This document shows positions 9,281 through 18,544 of a stretch of 64,000 nucleotides of DNA, in pieces. Below the pieces are notes generated by a model. The model was not told the DNA's origin. It was given only the letters and a program-made list of their open reading frames with translations, and did no database searches. This stretch comes from Streptomyces sp. NBC_00285 (GTDB lineage Bacteria > Actinomycetota > Actinomycetes > Streptomycetales > Streptomycetaceae). The position numbers and the translations under genes were made by a program. Every line of letters begins with the position of its first letter. Positions within the stretch are counted from its first letter, which is position 1. The stretch is taken from positions 8,122,001 through 8,186,000 of the forward strand of contig NZ_CP108055.1 of assembly GCF_036174265.1 (NCBI RefSeq), written 5' to 3'.

Positions 9281-10015
9281 ATGAGCAACGACGCCCCCAC
9301 CACCCCCGAGTCCGGCAGGGTCCCGAACAAGGGCAAGCTGGCCAAGGACCTCAACGAGGTCATCCGCTACACGCTCTGGTCCGTCTTCAAGCTGAAGGAC
9401 GTGCTCCCCGAGGACCGCACGGGCTACGCCGACGAGGTCCAGGAGCTGTTCGACCAGCTCGCCGCCAAGGACGTCACGATCCGCGGCACCTACGACGTGT
9501 CCGGCCTGCGTGCCGACGCCGACCTCATGATCTGGTGGCACGCGGAGACCAGCGACCAGCTCCAGGAGGCGTACAACCTCTTCCGCCGCACGAAGCTCGG
9601 GCGCGCCCTGGAGCCCGTGTGGTCCAACATGGCGCTGCACCGCCCGGCGGAGTTCAACCGCTCGCACATCCCGGCGTTCCTGGCGGACGAGCACGCGCGC
9701 GACTACGTGAGCGTCTACCCCTTCGTCCGCTCCTACGACTGGTACCTCCTGCCCGACGAGGACCGGCGCCGCATGCTCGCCGACCACGGCAAGATGGCCC
9801 GCGGCTACCCGGACGTCCGCGCCAACACCGTCGCCTCCTTCTCGCTCGGCGACTACGAGTGGATCCTCGCCTTCGAGGCCGACGAACTCCACCGGATCGT
9901 CGACCTCATGCGCCTCTTGCGCGCGTCGGAGGCAAGGATGCACGTCCGCGAGGAGGTCCCGTTCTACACGGGCCGCCGCAAGGACATCGGCGACCTCGTG
10001 GCGGGCCTCGCCTGA
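9281..10015 (+). CDS. hemQ: Coproheme decarboxylase (HemQ/ChdC)
   Basis: 244 residues of the chlorite dismutase-like fold. The segment [17 protein letters not shown] (Tyr146 in VYPFVRS) corresponds to the catalytic Tyr region of actinobacterial ChdC, and [14 protein letters not shown] holds the expected haem-ligand His (about residue 169). The enzyme decarboxylates coproheme to protohaem with peroxide, the last step of the coproporphyrin-dependent pathway. It is cotranscribed with hemG. Its stop codon directly abuts the stop of the convergent peptidase gene, with no base between them. Confidence 0.95.
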   Translation: MSNDAPTTPESGRVPNKGKLAKDLNEVIRYTLWSVFKLKDVLPEDRTGYADEVQELFDQLAAKDVTIRGTYDVSGLRADADLMIWWHAETSDQLQEAYNLFRRTKLGRALEPVWSNMALHRPAEFNRSHIPAFLADEHARDYVSVYPFVRSYDWYLLPDEDRRRMLADHGKMARGYPDVRANTVASFSLGDYEWILAFEADELHRIVDLMRLLRASEARMHVREEVPFYTGRRKDIGDLVAGLA

Positions 10016-11620
10016 TCAGCGAGCGGGTTCGACGGTCGCCTTCCGGGAGCTCGGCTTCGGCTCGGGGTGCGGGGCGCATGCGGCGCGCCGCACCGGGAGG
10101 CGGCCCTCCAGCAGATAGGCGTCCAGGTATCCGTTGACGCAGGGGTTGGGGCCGCCCGCGATGCCGTGCGTGCCCGCGTCCCGCTCGGTCACCAGCACCG
10201 AGCCCGACAGCCGCCGGTGCAACTGCAGCGCCCCGTCGTAGGGCGCGGCGGCATCCCGTTCGGCGGCGAGGATCAACGTCGCCGGCAACTCACCGGTCCC
10301 CGTCCGCACGTCGAGCACCTGCTGACGCGGGGCGCTCCAGTACGCACAGGGCAGATTCATCCACACGTTGTCCCACGTCTCGAACGGCGCCACCCGTGCC
10401 AGCCGCGTGTTGTCCCGGTCCCACACGGCCCACTCCGTCGGCCAGGGCGCGTCATTGCACTCGACGGCCGTGTAGACCGCGGTGGAGTTCTCCGCCTCCT
10501 TCGCCGCCTCCTGATGCGGCCCGGCCTGCTGGATCAACGGCTTCGGATCGCCCTTGAGATAGGCCGACAGGGCCTGCGCTCGATGCGGCCAGAAGTCGTC
10601 GTAGTACCCGGCCGACAGAAACGCCCCCTGCAGCTGCCCGGGTCCGACCTTCCCGCCGGCCGGCTCGGCGGCCAGCTGCGCCGCCGCCTTCTCGTAGCTG
10701 CGCAGCACCTTCTCGGCCGTGTCCCCGAGCCCGTACACGTCGTCGTGCCGGGCGACCCACTCCCGGAAGTCCGCCCAGCGCTCCTCGAACGCCGCCGACT
10801 GGTCGAGGTTGTTGCGGTACCAGACCTGCTCCGGGTCCGGGTTCACCGCCGCGTCGAACACCATCCGCCGCACATGAGAGGGGAAGAGCGTCGCGTACAG
10901 CGCGCCGAAGTAGGTGCCGTACGACGCCCCCATGAACGTCAGCCGCTGCTCGCCCAGCGCGGCCCGCAGGACGTCCAGGTCGCGGGCGTTGTTCAGGGAG
11001 GTGTAGTGCCGCAGGGCCGCGCCCGCCCGCGTCGCGCAGCCGCGCGCGTAGGCCTTCGCCTGGGCGATGCGTTCCTTCTTGTACGACTCCGAGGGGTGGG
11101 CCGGGGCCTGCGTGGGCGCCGTGAAGAACTGCTTCGGGTCCTTGCAGGACAGCGGTGCCGAGCGGCCCACTCCGCGCGGGGCGTAACCGACGAGGTCGTA
11201 GGCCGCCGCGAGCCCCTTCCACTCGGGAAGGGCGCCGATCAGCGGGAAGTACATGCCGGAGGCTCCGGGGCCGCCGGGGTTGTAGACCAGGGCGCCCTGC
11301 CGGGGCACCCGGCGCTTGCTGTTGTGCGGGTCCTTCTGCGTGGCCGGGACCCGGCTGACGGTCAGTTTGATCTGCTTGCCGTCGGGGTGCGCGTAGTCGA
11401 GCGGGACGGACACCGTGCCGCACCGCACGGTGCCGGGCAGGTCCTCCGCCTCGGGGCAGGCGCCGAAGCGGACACCGGCCGTCCCGGCGCGCGCGGCGGC
11501 GATCGCGGTGCCGTGCAGTTCCGCCGCGCCCGGGGCGGCGGGAGCGCCTCCGGCCGGGCCTGCGGCGAGCGTGGTCAGGAGCAAGGAACCGGCGGCCGTG
11601 TAGAGGGCGGGAGCTCTCAT
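10016..11620 (-). CDS. Secreted alpha/beta-hydrolase, tripeptidyl aminopeptidase family
   Basis: I chose the ATG giving MRAPALYTAAGSLLL because GAAGGGA stands just before it and a signal peptide follows, with cleavage probably near AAGPAGGA. The mature part is a peptidase of the Streptomyces tripeptidyl aminopeptidase (SlpD/SlpE-like) family, 534 residues in total. YNPGGPGASGM is the oxyanion region, GASYGTYFG carries the nucleophile Ser233, and DAGTHGIAGG near the end contains the catalytic His. The C-terminal TAP-like domain includes RRAACAPHP. It should release tripeptides from protein N-termini outside the cell. The gene lies downstream of the TIGR04222 gene on the same strand, 116 nt away. 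Confidence 0.88.
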   Translation of the reverse strand: MRAPALYTAAGSLLLTTLAAGPAGGAPAAPGAAELHGTAIAAARAGTAGVRFGACPEAEDLPGTVRCGTVSVPLDYAHPDGKQIKLTVSRVPATQKDPHNSKRRVPRQGALVYNPGGPGASGMYFPLIGALPEWKGLAAAYDLVGYAPRGVGRSAPLSCKDPKQFFTAPTQAPAHPSESYKKERIAQAKAYARGCATRAGAALRHYTSLNNARDLDVLRAALGEQRLTFMGASYGTYFGALYATLFPSHVRRMVFDAAVNPDPEQVWYRNNLDQSAAFEERWADFREWVARHDDVYGLGDTAEKVLRSYEKAAAQLAAEPAGGKVGPGQLQGAFLSAGYYDDFWPHRAQALSAYLKGDPKPLIQQAGPHQEAAKEAENSTAVYTAVECNDAPWPTEWAVWDRDNTRLARVAPFETWDNVWMNLPCAYWSAPRQQVLDVRTGTGELPATLILAAERDAAAPYDGALQLHRRLSGSVLVTERDAGTHGIAGGPNPCVNGYLDAYLLEGRLPVRRAACAPHPEPKPSSRKATVEPAR

Positions 11621-11736
11621 CGGTATCCCTTCGGGGCGCGGCAGCGACAAAAGGGAAGTTTCGTTCGGGTGCGGGCCAAGGCAAGCACCGCCCCGCCGGT
11701 GTCGGTCCCAATGCCTCCGTGCGCCCCCGGGTGCGC

Positions 11737-12540
11737 TCAGTCGCGCCGCTGCTCGCGGTGGTGCCCGAGGTGGTCCTCGCGAGGGTGTCCACGGTGCCCG
11801 AAGGCCGCGCGCAGGTCCGGTTCGCCGACGGCGCTGATGCCGCGTACGGCGACGGAAGTGAGATACGTCCGCTCGTCCGTGCCGCCGGATCGCCGGGTCA
11901 GGGCGCCGAGCAGCCGCTGACCGGCCGGCGAGGCCCAGCGGGAGTACGGGTGGACCTCCACCCGGGCGATGGCCAGGCAGCTCAGGCTCAGCGTGAGAGG
12001 CAGTGCGAACCACAGGGCGACCAGGTGCCGTGGCATCTCCGACGGGGCCGGCGTCAGCAGCGCGACGGCGCCCAGCGCGACGACGGCCGCGACGGCCAGC
12101 CGGACCTGGCGGACCGCCGCCGCGATGCCGGACCGGGCGTTGTCGGGCATGGCGAGACCCGCGTCCACGAGCCGGTCGGCGAGGCTGCGCACCGCGTCCG
12201 CGCAGGCCGCGTCGGCGCGCACCGGCGCGATCCGGGACTGTCCCTCGGGCCCGATGGCACCGATGACGGTCCGCTCCATCTCGTCCCGCCCGCGCGGATC
12301 GACGACGGTCGCCCAGCCCGTGTGGGCGAGCAGCAGCCGGTGCTGACGGGCCATGGAGACGAGCGTCAGGTCCGCGACCCGCCGGGGGCCGCCGGACAGG
12401 AACGCGGCCTCGTACAGCGTCAGATCGTGTGCCCGGGCATGCGCGTCCGCGTCCGCCGCGTGTACGGCGGCCAGGCACAGCCGTGTACACGCGGTGCCGG
12501 TGGCGGCCCAGGCCAGCAGCAGAAGAAGAACCCAGAACAT
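11737..12540 (-). CDS. TIGR04222-type membrane protein with a His-rich tail
   Basis: The 267-residue protein begins with a membrane helix (MFWVLLLLLAWAATGTAC). A globular segment follows with the typical LYEAAFLSGGPRRVADLTLV and LLLAHTGWATV. Two further membrane helices lie near residues 170 to 220, and the hydrophilic tail ends in GHRGHPREDHLGHHREQRRD, with five His in 20 residues. The opening resembles TIGR04222 proteins, whose C-termini are often low-complexity and which I recall occurring beside DUF692 genes. Here the MNIO/DUF692 gene lies two genes upstream on the same strand. The tail could be a metal ligand or a modification substrate; that is inference. Confidence 0.75.
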   Translation of the reverse strand: MFWVLLLLLAWAATGTACTRLCLAAVHAADADAHARAHDLTLYEAAFLSGGPRRVADLTLVSMARQHRLLLAHTGWATVVDPRGRDEMERTVIGAIGPEGQSRIAPVRADAACADAVRSLADRLVDAGLAMPDNARSGIAAAVRQVRLAVAAVVALGAVALLTPAPSEMPRHLVALWFALPLTLSLSCLAIARVEVHPYSRWASPAGQRLLGALTRRSGGTDERTYLTSVAVRGISAVGEPDLRAAFGHRGHPREDHLGHHREQRRD

Positions 12541-12644
12541 GCCGCGTTTCTATGCCAAAGGCTCCCGGAGGCGCCATGGCCTGTTCACAATCCGGACGGA
12601 GTGTTGTCGGTGTGTGACGTTCCGCTTGTCCGGAAGCGAGTCGC

Positions 12645-13427
12645 CTACGAGGGAAGCGGCGCCGGGCTGGAGGCGGCCGGGGGTAGGGAGAAGGGCGTCG
12701 CGTACGGCGACGGGGTGACTGGCACGACGGCGCCGGGGTCGGCCGTCGGGCCTGCCGGGGCCGGGGAGTTGAAGAGAGGCGGGGCGCTGTCACCGGCCAA
12801 CTCCTGGGCCAGGGCGGCGAAGTCGACGTATCCGGTCGCCTCCAGGACCTTGATGTGGTCCAGCACCGTGGTGTTGGCGTCGTCGGCGAGGGCGCGGACC
12901 AGGGAGTTCTGGGTGCTCGCGCGGACCTGGGCGACGACCGAGAACACCCTGCCGTGCGCGAGGCGCAGGATGTTGGCGAACTGGCGGTCGTAGTCGACGC
13001 CCTGCGCCTGGTTCAGGGTGGCCAGCCACTGCTTCTGCTGGTCGTTGGGCTCGTTGGGCAGGGCGAGCCCGAGCTTCGACGCCACGTCACGCACGCGCGC
13101 GTCCAGGAAGGTGTGTCCCTCGACGAGATGCGCGCCGGCCGTCCGTACGGCCTGGGTCGTCCCCTTCTGTTCCGCCTGCTGACCCGCGGGCGCCTCCCAC
13201 AGCCCCGCCAGCCGCACCTTCGTGACGAACTCCCGGTCCAGCGCGGAGAGCGGGCCGTACGGCGTCGTCACGGTCCCGGCGCTGAGCACGCTCAGGCCCG
13301 TGTCCGAGCGGTCGGCGTACGACCACATCGGGATGAGCAACGCCACGACGGTCGCCATCAGGCCGGTGATGATGATCCCGGTGCCGGTGAAGATGCCTCG
13401 CCCCTTGACGGGCGGTCGCGATCGCAT
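12645..13427 (-). CDS. DUF4142 domain exported protein
   Basis: 260 residues: an N-terminal membrane segment (GTGIIITGLMATVVALLIPM) followed by a long helical DUF4142 domain. The domain includes LDREFVTKVRLAGLWEAPAG, NQAQGVDYDRQFANILRLAH and a C-terminal ATGYVDFAALAQELAG. The tail is Pro-, Ser- and Ala-rich. DUF4142 is a ferritin-like helical bundle whose function is not established. It sits between the MNIO gene and the TIGR04222 gene on the same strand. The ATG at the start has a good AGGAGG site. Confidence 0.82.
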   Translation of the reverse strand: MRSRPPVKGRGIFTGTGIIITGLMATVVALLIPMWSYADRSDTGLSVLSAGTVTTPYGPLSALDREFVTKVRLAGLWEAPAGQQAEQKGTTQAVRTAGAHLVEGHTFLDARVRDVASKLGLALPNEPNDQQKQWLATLNQAQGVDYDRQFANILRLAHGRVFSVVAQVRASTQNSLVRALADDANTTVLDHIKVLEATGYVDFAALAQELAGDSAPPLFNSPAPAGPTADPGAVVPVTPSPYATPFSLPPAASSPAPLPS

Positions 13428-13664
13428 GGTGCCTCCTGTTACGGCACCGCACGCCAGGAAGTCTCAGGTGCGGGATTGACATATTACTGCCGGGTCTATG
13501 TCAACTGCCGTACGGGAGCGAATGGTTGCATCAAGGATGAGATGGGGCGAATGGGTACGGGAAAAGGGGTGGCATTCATGGAGGAATGGGGGTGAAACGT
13601 GGAGGCGGGGTGGGCGGAGCGGTTGTGGTGTTATTCCCGGCACACTGCGGTGGGCGGCACACCG

Positions 13665-14966
13665 TCACCGCCGCAGCAGCACCCTCCGCGTGGCCCGGGT
13701 CAACCGCGCACCCGGCCGTGACCTCGGGACCGGCCCCGAACGCTCCAGCCACCACTCCCGCAGCTCCCGCCGCACCCCCGCATCCCCCGACCCGCCGCCC
13801 AGCATCAGGTGTTCGGCGAACTCCAACGCGTCCCGCCGGTACCCGTCCGCCATCGGGCGGCCCTGCGCATACGCCAGAAACGCCGGCCGATACCCCGCCC
13901 CGAGGATCACCGGCAGCTCGGGCGCGACCTTCGCCACCACATCCGCCCGCTTCCCCGCGAGCGCCCGCGCCTGCACCCCCAGCCGCACCCGGTCGAAGCC
14001 CTCAGGCCCGGGCGTCCCGGCGACGAGCGCGGACAGCAACGCGGTCTGGGCGAGGGCGAGCCGCTCACGGGCGGGTTCCGTCGGCACGCCCGACGGTCCC
14101 TCGGTGACGGCGGGGCGCCACGCACCGCCGGCCGCTGTGCCGCCCCCTTTCTCCACCGCCTCCCTGATCGCTCCCAACTCCCGCTCCAGTTCACCCGGTT
14201 CGGGAAAGTTCTCGTCGCGCTCCAGCAGTACCCCCGGCGGCGAGACCTTGGAGGAGAGGTCGGTGAGGATGTCGAGGACCGGGCGCGGGACCGGGTGGGC
14301 GTGGCTGTCGTGCCACACCCCGTCCCGCTCGAAGCCGCCCGCGACATGGACGTAGGCGATGGCCTCCAGCGGGAGTTCGGCGAGCGCCAGGGCCGGGTCC
14401 TCGCCGCGGTTGACGTGGTTGGTGTGCAGATTGGCCACGTCGATCAGCAGCCGTACCCCCGTCCGGTCCGCGAGGTCGTACAGGAACTGTCCCTCGGTCA
14501 TCTCCTCGCCGGGCCATGCGATGAGCGCGGCGATGTTCTCGACGGCGAGCGGTACCGGCAGCGCGTCCTGCGCGATGCGGATGTTCTCGCAGAGGACGTC
14601 GAGGGCGTCCCGGGTGCGGGGGACGGGCAGCAGGTGTCCGGCCTCAAGACGTGGGGAGGCGGTGAGCGGGCCGCCCGCCCTGACGAACGCGATGTGCTCG
14701 GTGACCAGCGGCGAGCCCAGCGCCTCGGCACGCTCGGCCAGCGCGGTCAGCCGTCCGGCGTCGGGCCGTTCGGCGCCGCCGAGCCCGAGTGAGACGCCGT
14801 GCGGGACCACGGTCACCCCGCGCTCGCGCAGCCGCCGCAGCGACTCGGGGAGATGCCCGGGGCAGACGTTCTCGGCCACGGCCTCGACCCAGTCGATGCC
14901 CGGCATGCCCTCCACGGCGTCCGCGATCTCCGGCCGCCATCCGATGCCCGTTCCCAGTCGCTCCAT
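13665..14966 (-). CDS. MNIO (DUF692) family enzyme with a C-terminal extension
   Basis: The 433-residue protein starts at an ATG preceded by GGGGAGGGGA. Residues 1 to about 270 form the TIM-barrel of multinuclear non-haem iron oxidases. Expected metal-ligand or nearby positions are His56 (VVPHGVSL), Glu90-His91, Glu143-Asn144, Asp176 and His181 ([16 protein letters not shown]), His207, Asp220-His222 (HDSHAHP) and Glu249 (LLERDENFP). Characterised relatives (MbnB, TglH, BufB types) modify Cys, Asp or Asn residues of ribosomal peptides. Residues about 297 to 400 form a helical domain that looks like the partner protein usually encoded separately. No short Cys-rich precursor gene was seen next to it. 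Confidence 0.85.
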   Translation of the reverse strand: MERLGTGIGWRPEIADAVEGMPGIDWVEAVAENVCPGHLPESLRRLRERGVTVVPHGVSLGLGGAERPDAGRLTALAERAEALGSPLVTEHIAFVRAGGPLTASPRLEAGHLLPVPRTRDALDVLCENIRIAQDALPVPLAVENIAALIAWPGEEMTEGQFLYDLADRTGVRLLIDVANLHTNHVNRGEDPALALAELPLEAIAYVHVAGGFERDGVWHDSHAHPVPRPVLDILTDLSSKVSPPGVLLERDENFPEPGELERELGAIREAVEKGGGTAAGGAWRPAVTEGPSGVPTEPARERLALAQTALLSALVAGTPGPEGFDRVRLGVQARALAGKRADVVAKVAPELPVILGAGYRPAFLAYAQGRPMADGYRRDALEFAEHLMLGGGSGDAGVRRELREWWLERSGPVPRSRPGARLTRATRRVLLRR

Positions 14967-15131
14967 GTCCGTCCCCTCCCCGTGCACTCCCGCATCCGCT
15001 CCGGTCGCCGCCGGCCCGGTGTGACGGAGGTATGGCCCCGGGCCCCGGGTGCGAACCGTGCCCGGGGGACGTTCAGAGCAACATTTGAGGTTCGGGCAGG
15101 GGGTGGCCGGTGACCTCACACGCCGGAGGGT

Positions 15132-15848
15132 TCACCGCAGCGCCGGATGGTCCGCCACGACCGTGGAGGAGTTGGGCGCGATCTCGGTGAAACCGGCGTC
15201 ACGGACCAACGGCAGCCCGCTCGTGGTGAGTTCACCCCACCGACCGGCATCGGCGGTCCGTACGGCGAGCGGGAACCCGGCGTCGCGCCAGGCGGCCCGC
15301 TCCTCGTCCGACAGCTCCCACCAGGCGAGCTGGGCGCCGTGACCGGCCTGGGCCATCGCCTTGCCGGCCGACATGTCGAGGTCCGGGCTGAGCCACAGCA
15401 CGGGTGCCGTCGGGTCCGCCGCCACGGGCGGCTCGGGATCGTCGAGGTCGGTGCCGGAGACCTGCAGCTTCGCCAGCTCCTTGGGCCAGCCGTCGAGCGG
15501 CACGGGCGGGAACACCCGCACCTCCGCGGACTTCCCCGTCACGGTGATCCCGGGCAGCGACTCGGCCCGCCGCCACTCGGCACCCCGGGCCCGCCGCACC
15601 ACCTTGCGGATCCGGGCGTCCTGCCAGTCCCGCATGACCTCGGCCCACTCGCCGTCGCCGACGGAACGCTCGTCGCCGAGCATGACGAGCACTGCGCGGG
15701 CGGCGGTCTCCAGGGCGTCGGTGCGAGCGGGCGGTGCGTCCCGCTCGATCCGCACGACCAGCGGCAGCACGAACTGCGGTGCCTCGTCGCGGACGGTGCG
15801 CTCGGCACGAAAGGGGCTGTCACCAGGAGGTATCGAATCAGGGCTCAC
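15132..15848 (-). CDS. Peptidyl-tRNA hydrolase Pth2-like protein
   Basis: About 238 residues. The C-terminal half contains WLSPDLDMSAGKAMAQAGHG, the Lys- and His-containing signature of the archaeal-type (Pth2) peptidyl-tRNA hydrolase fold, and it ends with IAPNSSTVVADHPA. The N-terminal 100 residues (PQFVLPLVVRIERDAPPART and on) are an actinobacterial addition. The family cleaves the ester bond of stalled peptidyl-tRNA. The active site looks conserved, but activity of this bacterial subgroup is inferred. The start could be the GTG used here or a TTG three codons upstream; neither has a strong ribosome site. Confidence 0.75.
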   Translation of the reverse strand: MSPDSIPPGDSPFRAERTVRDEAPQFVLPLVVRIERDAPPARTDALETAARAVLVMLGDERSVGDGEWAEVMRDWQDARIRKVVRRARGAEWRRAESLPGITVTGKSAEVRVFPPVPLDGWPKELAKLQVSGTDLDDPEPPVAADPTAPVLWLSPDLDMSAGKAMAQAGHGAQLAWWELSDEERAAWRDAGFPLAVRTADAGRWGELTTSGLPLVRDAGFTEIAPNSSTVVADHPALR

Positions 15849-15921
15849 GCCGACCAACTCTAAGGGGCGCGGAGAGCCGCGGGACCGGCCCCGGAGGGCC
15901 CGCGGACCGCGTCAAGGCCGA

Positions 15922-16101
15922 TCACCCCGAACACGCCGCCCGCTGAGCCTCCTGCCACTCGCACACCGGGCACAGGGTGATCCCCTTGTGGGACTCCGGA
16001 TACTCCGTCGGCTTCTGGCACAGCACGCACTCCGCGTACGGCGGCCCTTCTGCGACCGGCGGCTTCGGCACGTCGCCGGTCGTGCAGTACTCCTCGCTCA
16101 T
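15922..16101 (-). CDS. Small zinc-ribbon-like protein (59 aa)
   Basis: A 59-residue frame beginning MSEEYCTTGDVPKPP ends in a TGA 10 nt downstream of the Pro/Glu-poor tail WQEAQRAACSG. Two CxxC pairs (CVLC and CPVC) are 20 residues apart, the layout of a zinc ribbon. Codon third positions are strongly G or C, as in neighbouring genes. It starts 9 nt after the stop of the upstream deacetylase gene on the same strand, which suggests cotranscription. No function is recognised; nucleic-acid or protein binding is a guess. Confidence 0.72.
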   Translation of the reverse strand: MSEEYCTTGDVPKPPVAEGPPYAECVLCQKPTEYPESHKGITLCPVCEWQEAQRAACSG

Positions 16102-16110
16102 ACGTCCAGC

Positions 16111-16944
16111 CTAGGACCCGATCAGCTCGGACACCTTCACGAACCGGAAGCCCCGCTCACGCAGCTCCGGGACCACCGCCCGCACCACCCGCTCCGTCGT
16201 CGGTGCGGCGCTGCGCGTGCAGTGCATGACCACCACCGACCCCGGCCGCACCCCTTCCAGCACCTGCCGGGTCACCGCCTCCGCGTCCGTCGCGAACGCG
16301 TCCCCGCTCACCACGTCCCACTGGACGGCGGTCACGCCCACCGGGGTCAGCGCCCGCAGCGCCCGCCGGTCGTAGCAGCCGCCGGGAAAGCGGAAGTACG
16401 GCATCGCATTCGGCACCCCCGCAGCCCGGAACGCCGTGTACGCCCGCTCCACGTCCGCCCGCATCCGGTCACCGGACACCGTCGGCAGCCCGTAGCAGTC
16501 GTCGGTGAAGGCGTAGTGGCTGTACGAGTGGTTGGCGACCTCGAAGAGCGGATCCCGCCCGAGGGAACGGGCCTGGTCGGGGTACTCCTCGGCCCATCTG
16601 CCGGTCATGAACACGGTGGCCGGCACCTTCAGCGCCCGCAGCGCCGCGATCAGCCCCGGGTTGTCGAAGTGTTCGCCTGCCGCGGCCCGTGCCCCCTGAC
16701 CTGCCGTCATGTCGGCGTCGAAGGTCAGCGCGACGGTCCTGCCGTGGGTACGGGACCCGTGGGTGAAGACGGGGGTCAGACCGCCGGGGCCGGGAGCGAG
16801 GGTGGCGGGCGCGGACGCGGACGGGGCGGTCGTGGTGGGGGCGGGGCGGACGGCTCGGGGGGCCTGTGGCGCCTGGGTGGCGCAGGCGGTGAGGGCGGCG
16901 CCCAGGGCGCAGACGGCGAGGGCACGGCGTACGGGAGTGATCAC
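16111..16944 (-). CDS. Polysaccharide deacetylase lipoprotein (NodB homology)
   Basis: 277 residues. A short basic N-terminus and hydrophobic stretch end in a lipobox (AALTAC), so the enzyme is probably anchored outside the membrane after a Thr/Ala/Pro-rich linker. The NodB domain is complete: TFDAD (catalytic base and metal Asp), ANHSYSH (metal His pair), RFPGGCYD, and VVMHCTRS near the end for the catalytic His. Such enzymes remove N-acetyl groups from peptidoglycan or chitin-type polymers. The exact substrate is not visible. The 59-residue zinc-ribbon gene follows at 9 nt. Confidence 0.88.
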   Translation of the reverse strand: MITPVRRALAVCALGAALTACATQAPQAPRAVRPAPTTTAPSASAPATLAPGPGGLTPVFTHGSRTHGRTVALTFDADMTAGQGARAAAGEHFDNPGLIAALRALKVPATVFMTGRWAEEYPDQARSLGRDPLFEVANHSYSHYAFTDDCYGLPTVSGDRMRADVERAYTAFRAAGVPNAMPYFRFPGGCYDRRALRALTPVGVTAVQWDVVSGDAFATDAEAVTRQVLEGVRPGSVVVMHCTRSAAPTTERVVRAVVPELRERGFRFVKVSELIGS

Positions 16945-17005
16945 CGTATGAACGTATGGCGATATGCCTTATCTGCATGGCCGGCCCGGCCGTGACGTCA
17001 CCCGC

Positions 17006-18523
17006 TCAGATGTCCCGTTGCTCCAGCGGCCGGGTCGCCGGGCCCTGGATCACCTTGCCGTCCGTGTCGAAGCGGGAGCCGTGGCACGGGCACTCCCAGG
17101 CGTCCTCGGCGCCGTTGAAGGCGACCAGACAGCCGAGGTGCGTGCAGCGCGGGGACACGGCGTGCAGGGCACCGGCGTCGTCGCGGTAGACCGCGAGACG
17201 GTCGCCGTCCACGCGGACCACCGCGCCCTCCCCGGGCGGGAGGGACTCCAGCGGGGGCGCGGGGCGCAGACGGTCGCCGACGAAGTGGCCGGCCACCTGT
17301 GCCTGGGCCTTGAGGAAGGACGGGGCCTCGCGGACCGTCGGGAGCAGACGGCGCGGGTCGTAGAGCTCGCTCCACGCGCACTCCTCGCCGGTGATCAGCG
17401 CCGTGAGGAGCCGGCCCGCCATGATCCCGCCGCTCATGCCCCAGCCGCCGAAACCGGTGGCGACGTAGGCGTGCCGGGCGCCCGGGTGCAGGGGGCCGAC
17501 GAGCGGCACGGTGTCGGTGGGGTCGTTGTCCTGGGTGGCCCAGGCGTGGGTGAGGTCCACGTCGGGGAAGCGCCGCCGGGCCCAGGCGGAGAGGGTGTCG
17601 AAGCGGGTCCTTGTGTCGCCCGTGCCGGGTGTGAAGTGCTCGCCGGTGACGATGAGGAGGCGCCGGTCGGCGTTCCAGGGAGCCGTACGGACCGAGCGGG
17701 TGCCCTCCTCCGGTGTGATGTACATGCCGTCCGGATCCTGCTCCCGGTCGATCGTCCCGGCGACGACCAGCTCACGGCGCGGGGAGAGCCGGGTGAACAG
17801 GAGGGACCGGTCGAAGATCGGGTAGTGGGTGGCGACCACGACGTCCCGGGCCGTCACCGTGGCCCGGGTGTCGGTCGACAGCCGGCACGGCTCGCCCTCG
17901 TCGAGTCCGAGAACGGCGGTGTGCTCGTGCACGGCCGCCCCGGAGCTGACCAGATCCTCGACCAGCGCCAGCAGGTACTTGCGCGGATGGAACTGCGCCT
18001 GACCGGTGACCCGCACCGCGCCCGCCACCGGGAACGGCAGCCCGGTCTCCGTCACGAACGACGCCGGCAGCCCCGCCTCCCGGGCGGCCGCCGCCTCGGC
18101 CCGCAGCTCGTCGGCCCGGTCCGCGTCACAGACGTAGGTGTAGGCGCTGCGCTGCTCCCAGTCGCAGTCGACGCCCAGCTCGTCCGCGACCTCGGCGGCC
18201 CGCTCGATCGCCTCGCTCTGCGAGCGCGCGTACAGCCGGGCGCCCTCGGGACCGCGGGTACGGCGCAGCCCGTCGTAGATCAGCGTGTGCAGGGCGGTCA
18301 GCTTGGCGGTGGTGTGCCCGGTGACCCCGGCCGCCACCTGGCCGGCCTCCAGGACCGCGACCCGCCTCCCGGCCCGCACCAGCTCCCACGCGGTGCTGAG
18401 CCCGGCGATCCCGGCGCCGATCACGGCGACGTCGACGTCGAGATCCTCGGTCAGCGGCGGCCGGGACCCGCCGGGCGCGGTCTCCAGCCAGTACGAGCCC
18501 TTGACGTGCCGGTTCTCGGTCAT
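17006..18523 (-). CDS. FAD-dependent oxidoreductase with C-terminal Rieske domain
   Basis: 505 residues. The N-terminal D-amino-acid-oxidase-type FAD domain starts with VAVIGAGIAGLSTAWELVRA near residues 28 to 47. The C-terminal 100 residues are a Rieske [2Fe-2S] domain with both ligand pairs intact: CTHLGC and CPCHGSRF. This fusion is common in actinomycetes and is usually annotated as a Rieske-containing oxidoreductase; its substrate is not known. There is no signal peptide, so it is cytoplasmic. PPK2 lies downstream on the same strand, 21 nt away. Confidence 0.88.
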   Translation of the reverse strand: MTENRHVKGSYWLETAPGGSRPPLTEDLDVDVAVIGAGIAGLSTAWELVRAGRRVAVLEAGQVAAGVTGHTTAKLTALHTLIYDGLRRTRGPEGARLYARSQSEAIERAAEVADELGVDCDWEQRSAYTYVCDADRADELRAEAAAAREAGLPASFVTETGLPFPVAGAVRVTGQAQFHPRKYLLALVEDLVSSGAAVHEHTAVLGLDEGEPCRLSTDTRATVTARDVVVATHYPIFDRSLLFTRLSPRRELVVAGTIDREQDPDGMYITPEEGTRSVRTAPWNADRRLLIVTGEHFTPGTGDTRTRFDTLSAWARRRFPDVDLTHAWATQDNDPTDTVPLVGPLHPGARHAYVATGFGGWGMSGGIMAGRLLTALITGEECAWSELYDPRRLLPTVREAPSFLKAQAQVAGHFVGDRLRPAPPLESLPPGEGAVVRVDGDRLAVYRDDAGALHAVSPRCTHLGCLVAFNGAEDAWECPCHGSRFDTDGKVIQGPATRPLEQRDI

Positions 18524-18544
18524 GCGCCCCGAGTACCCCGGGAT

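Noticed and set aside
11621..12793. Extended N-terminus of the secreted peptidase
   Set aside because: The upstream extension is low-complexity and overlaps the TIGR04222 gene; the internal ATG has a ribosome site and starts a signal peptide.
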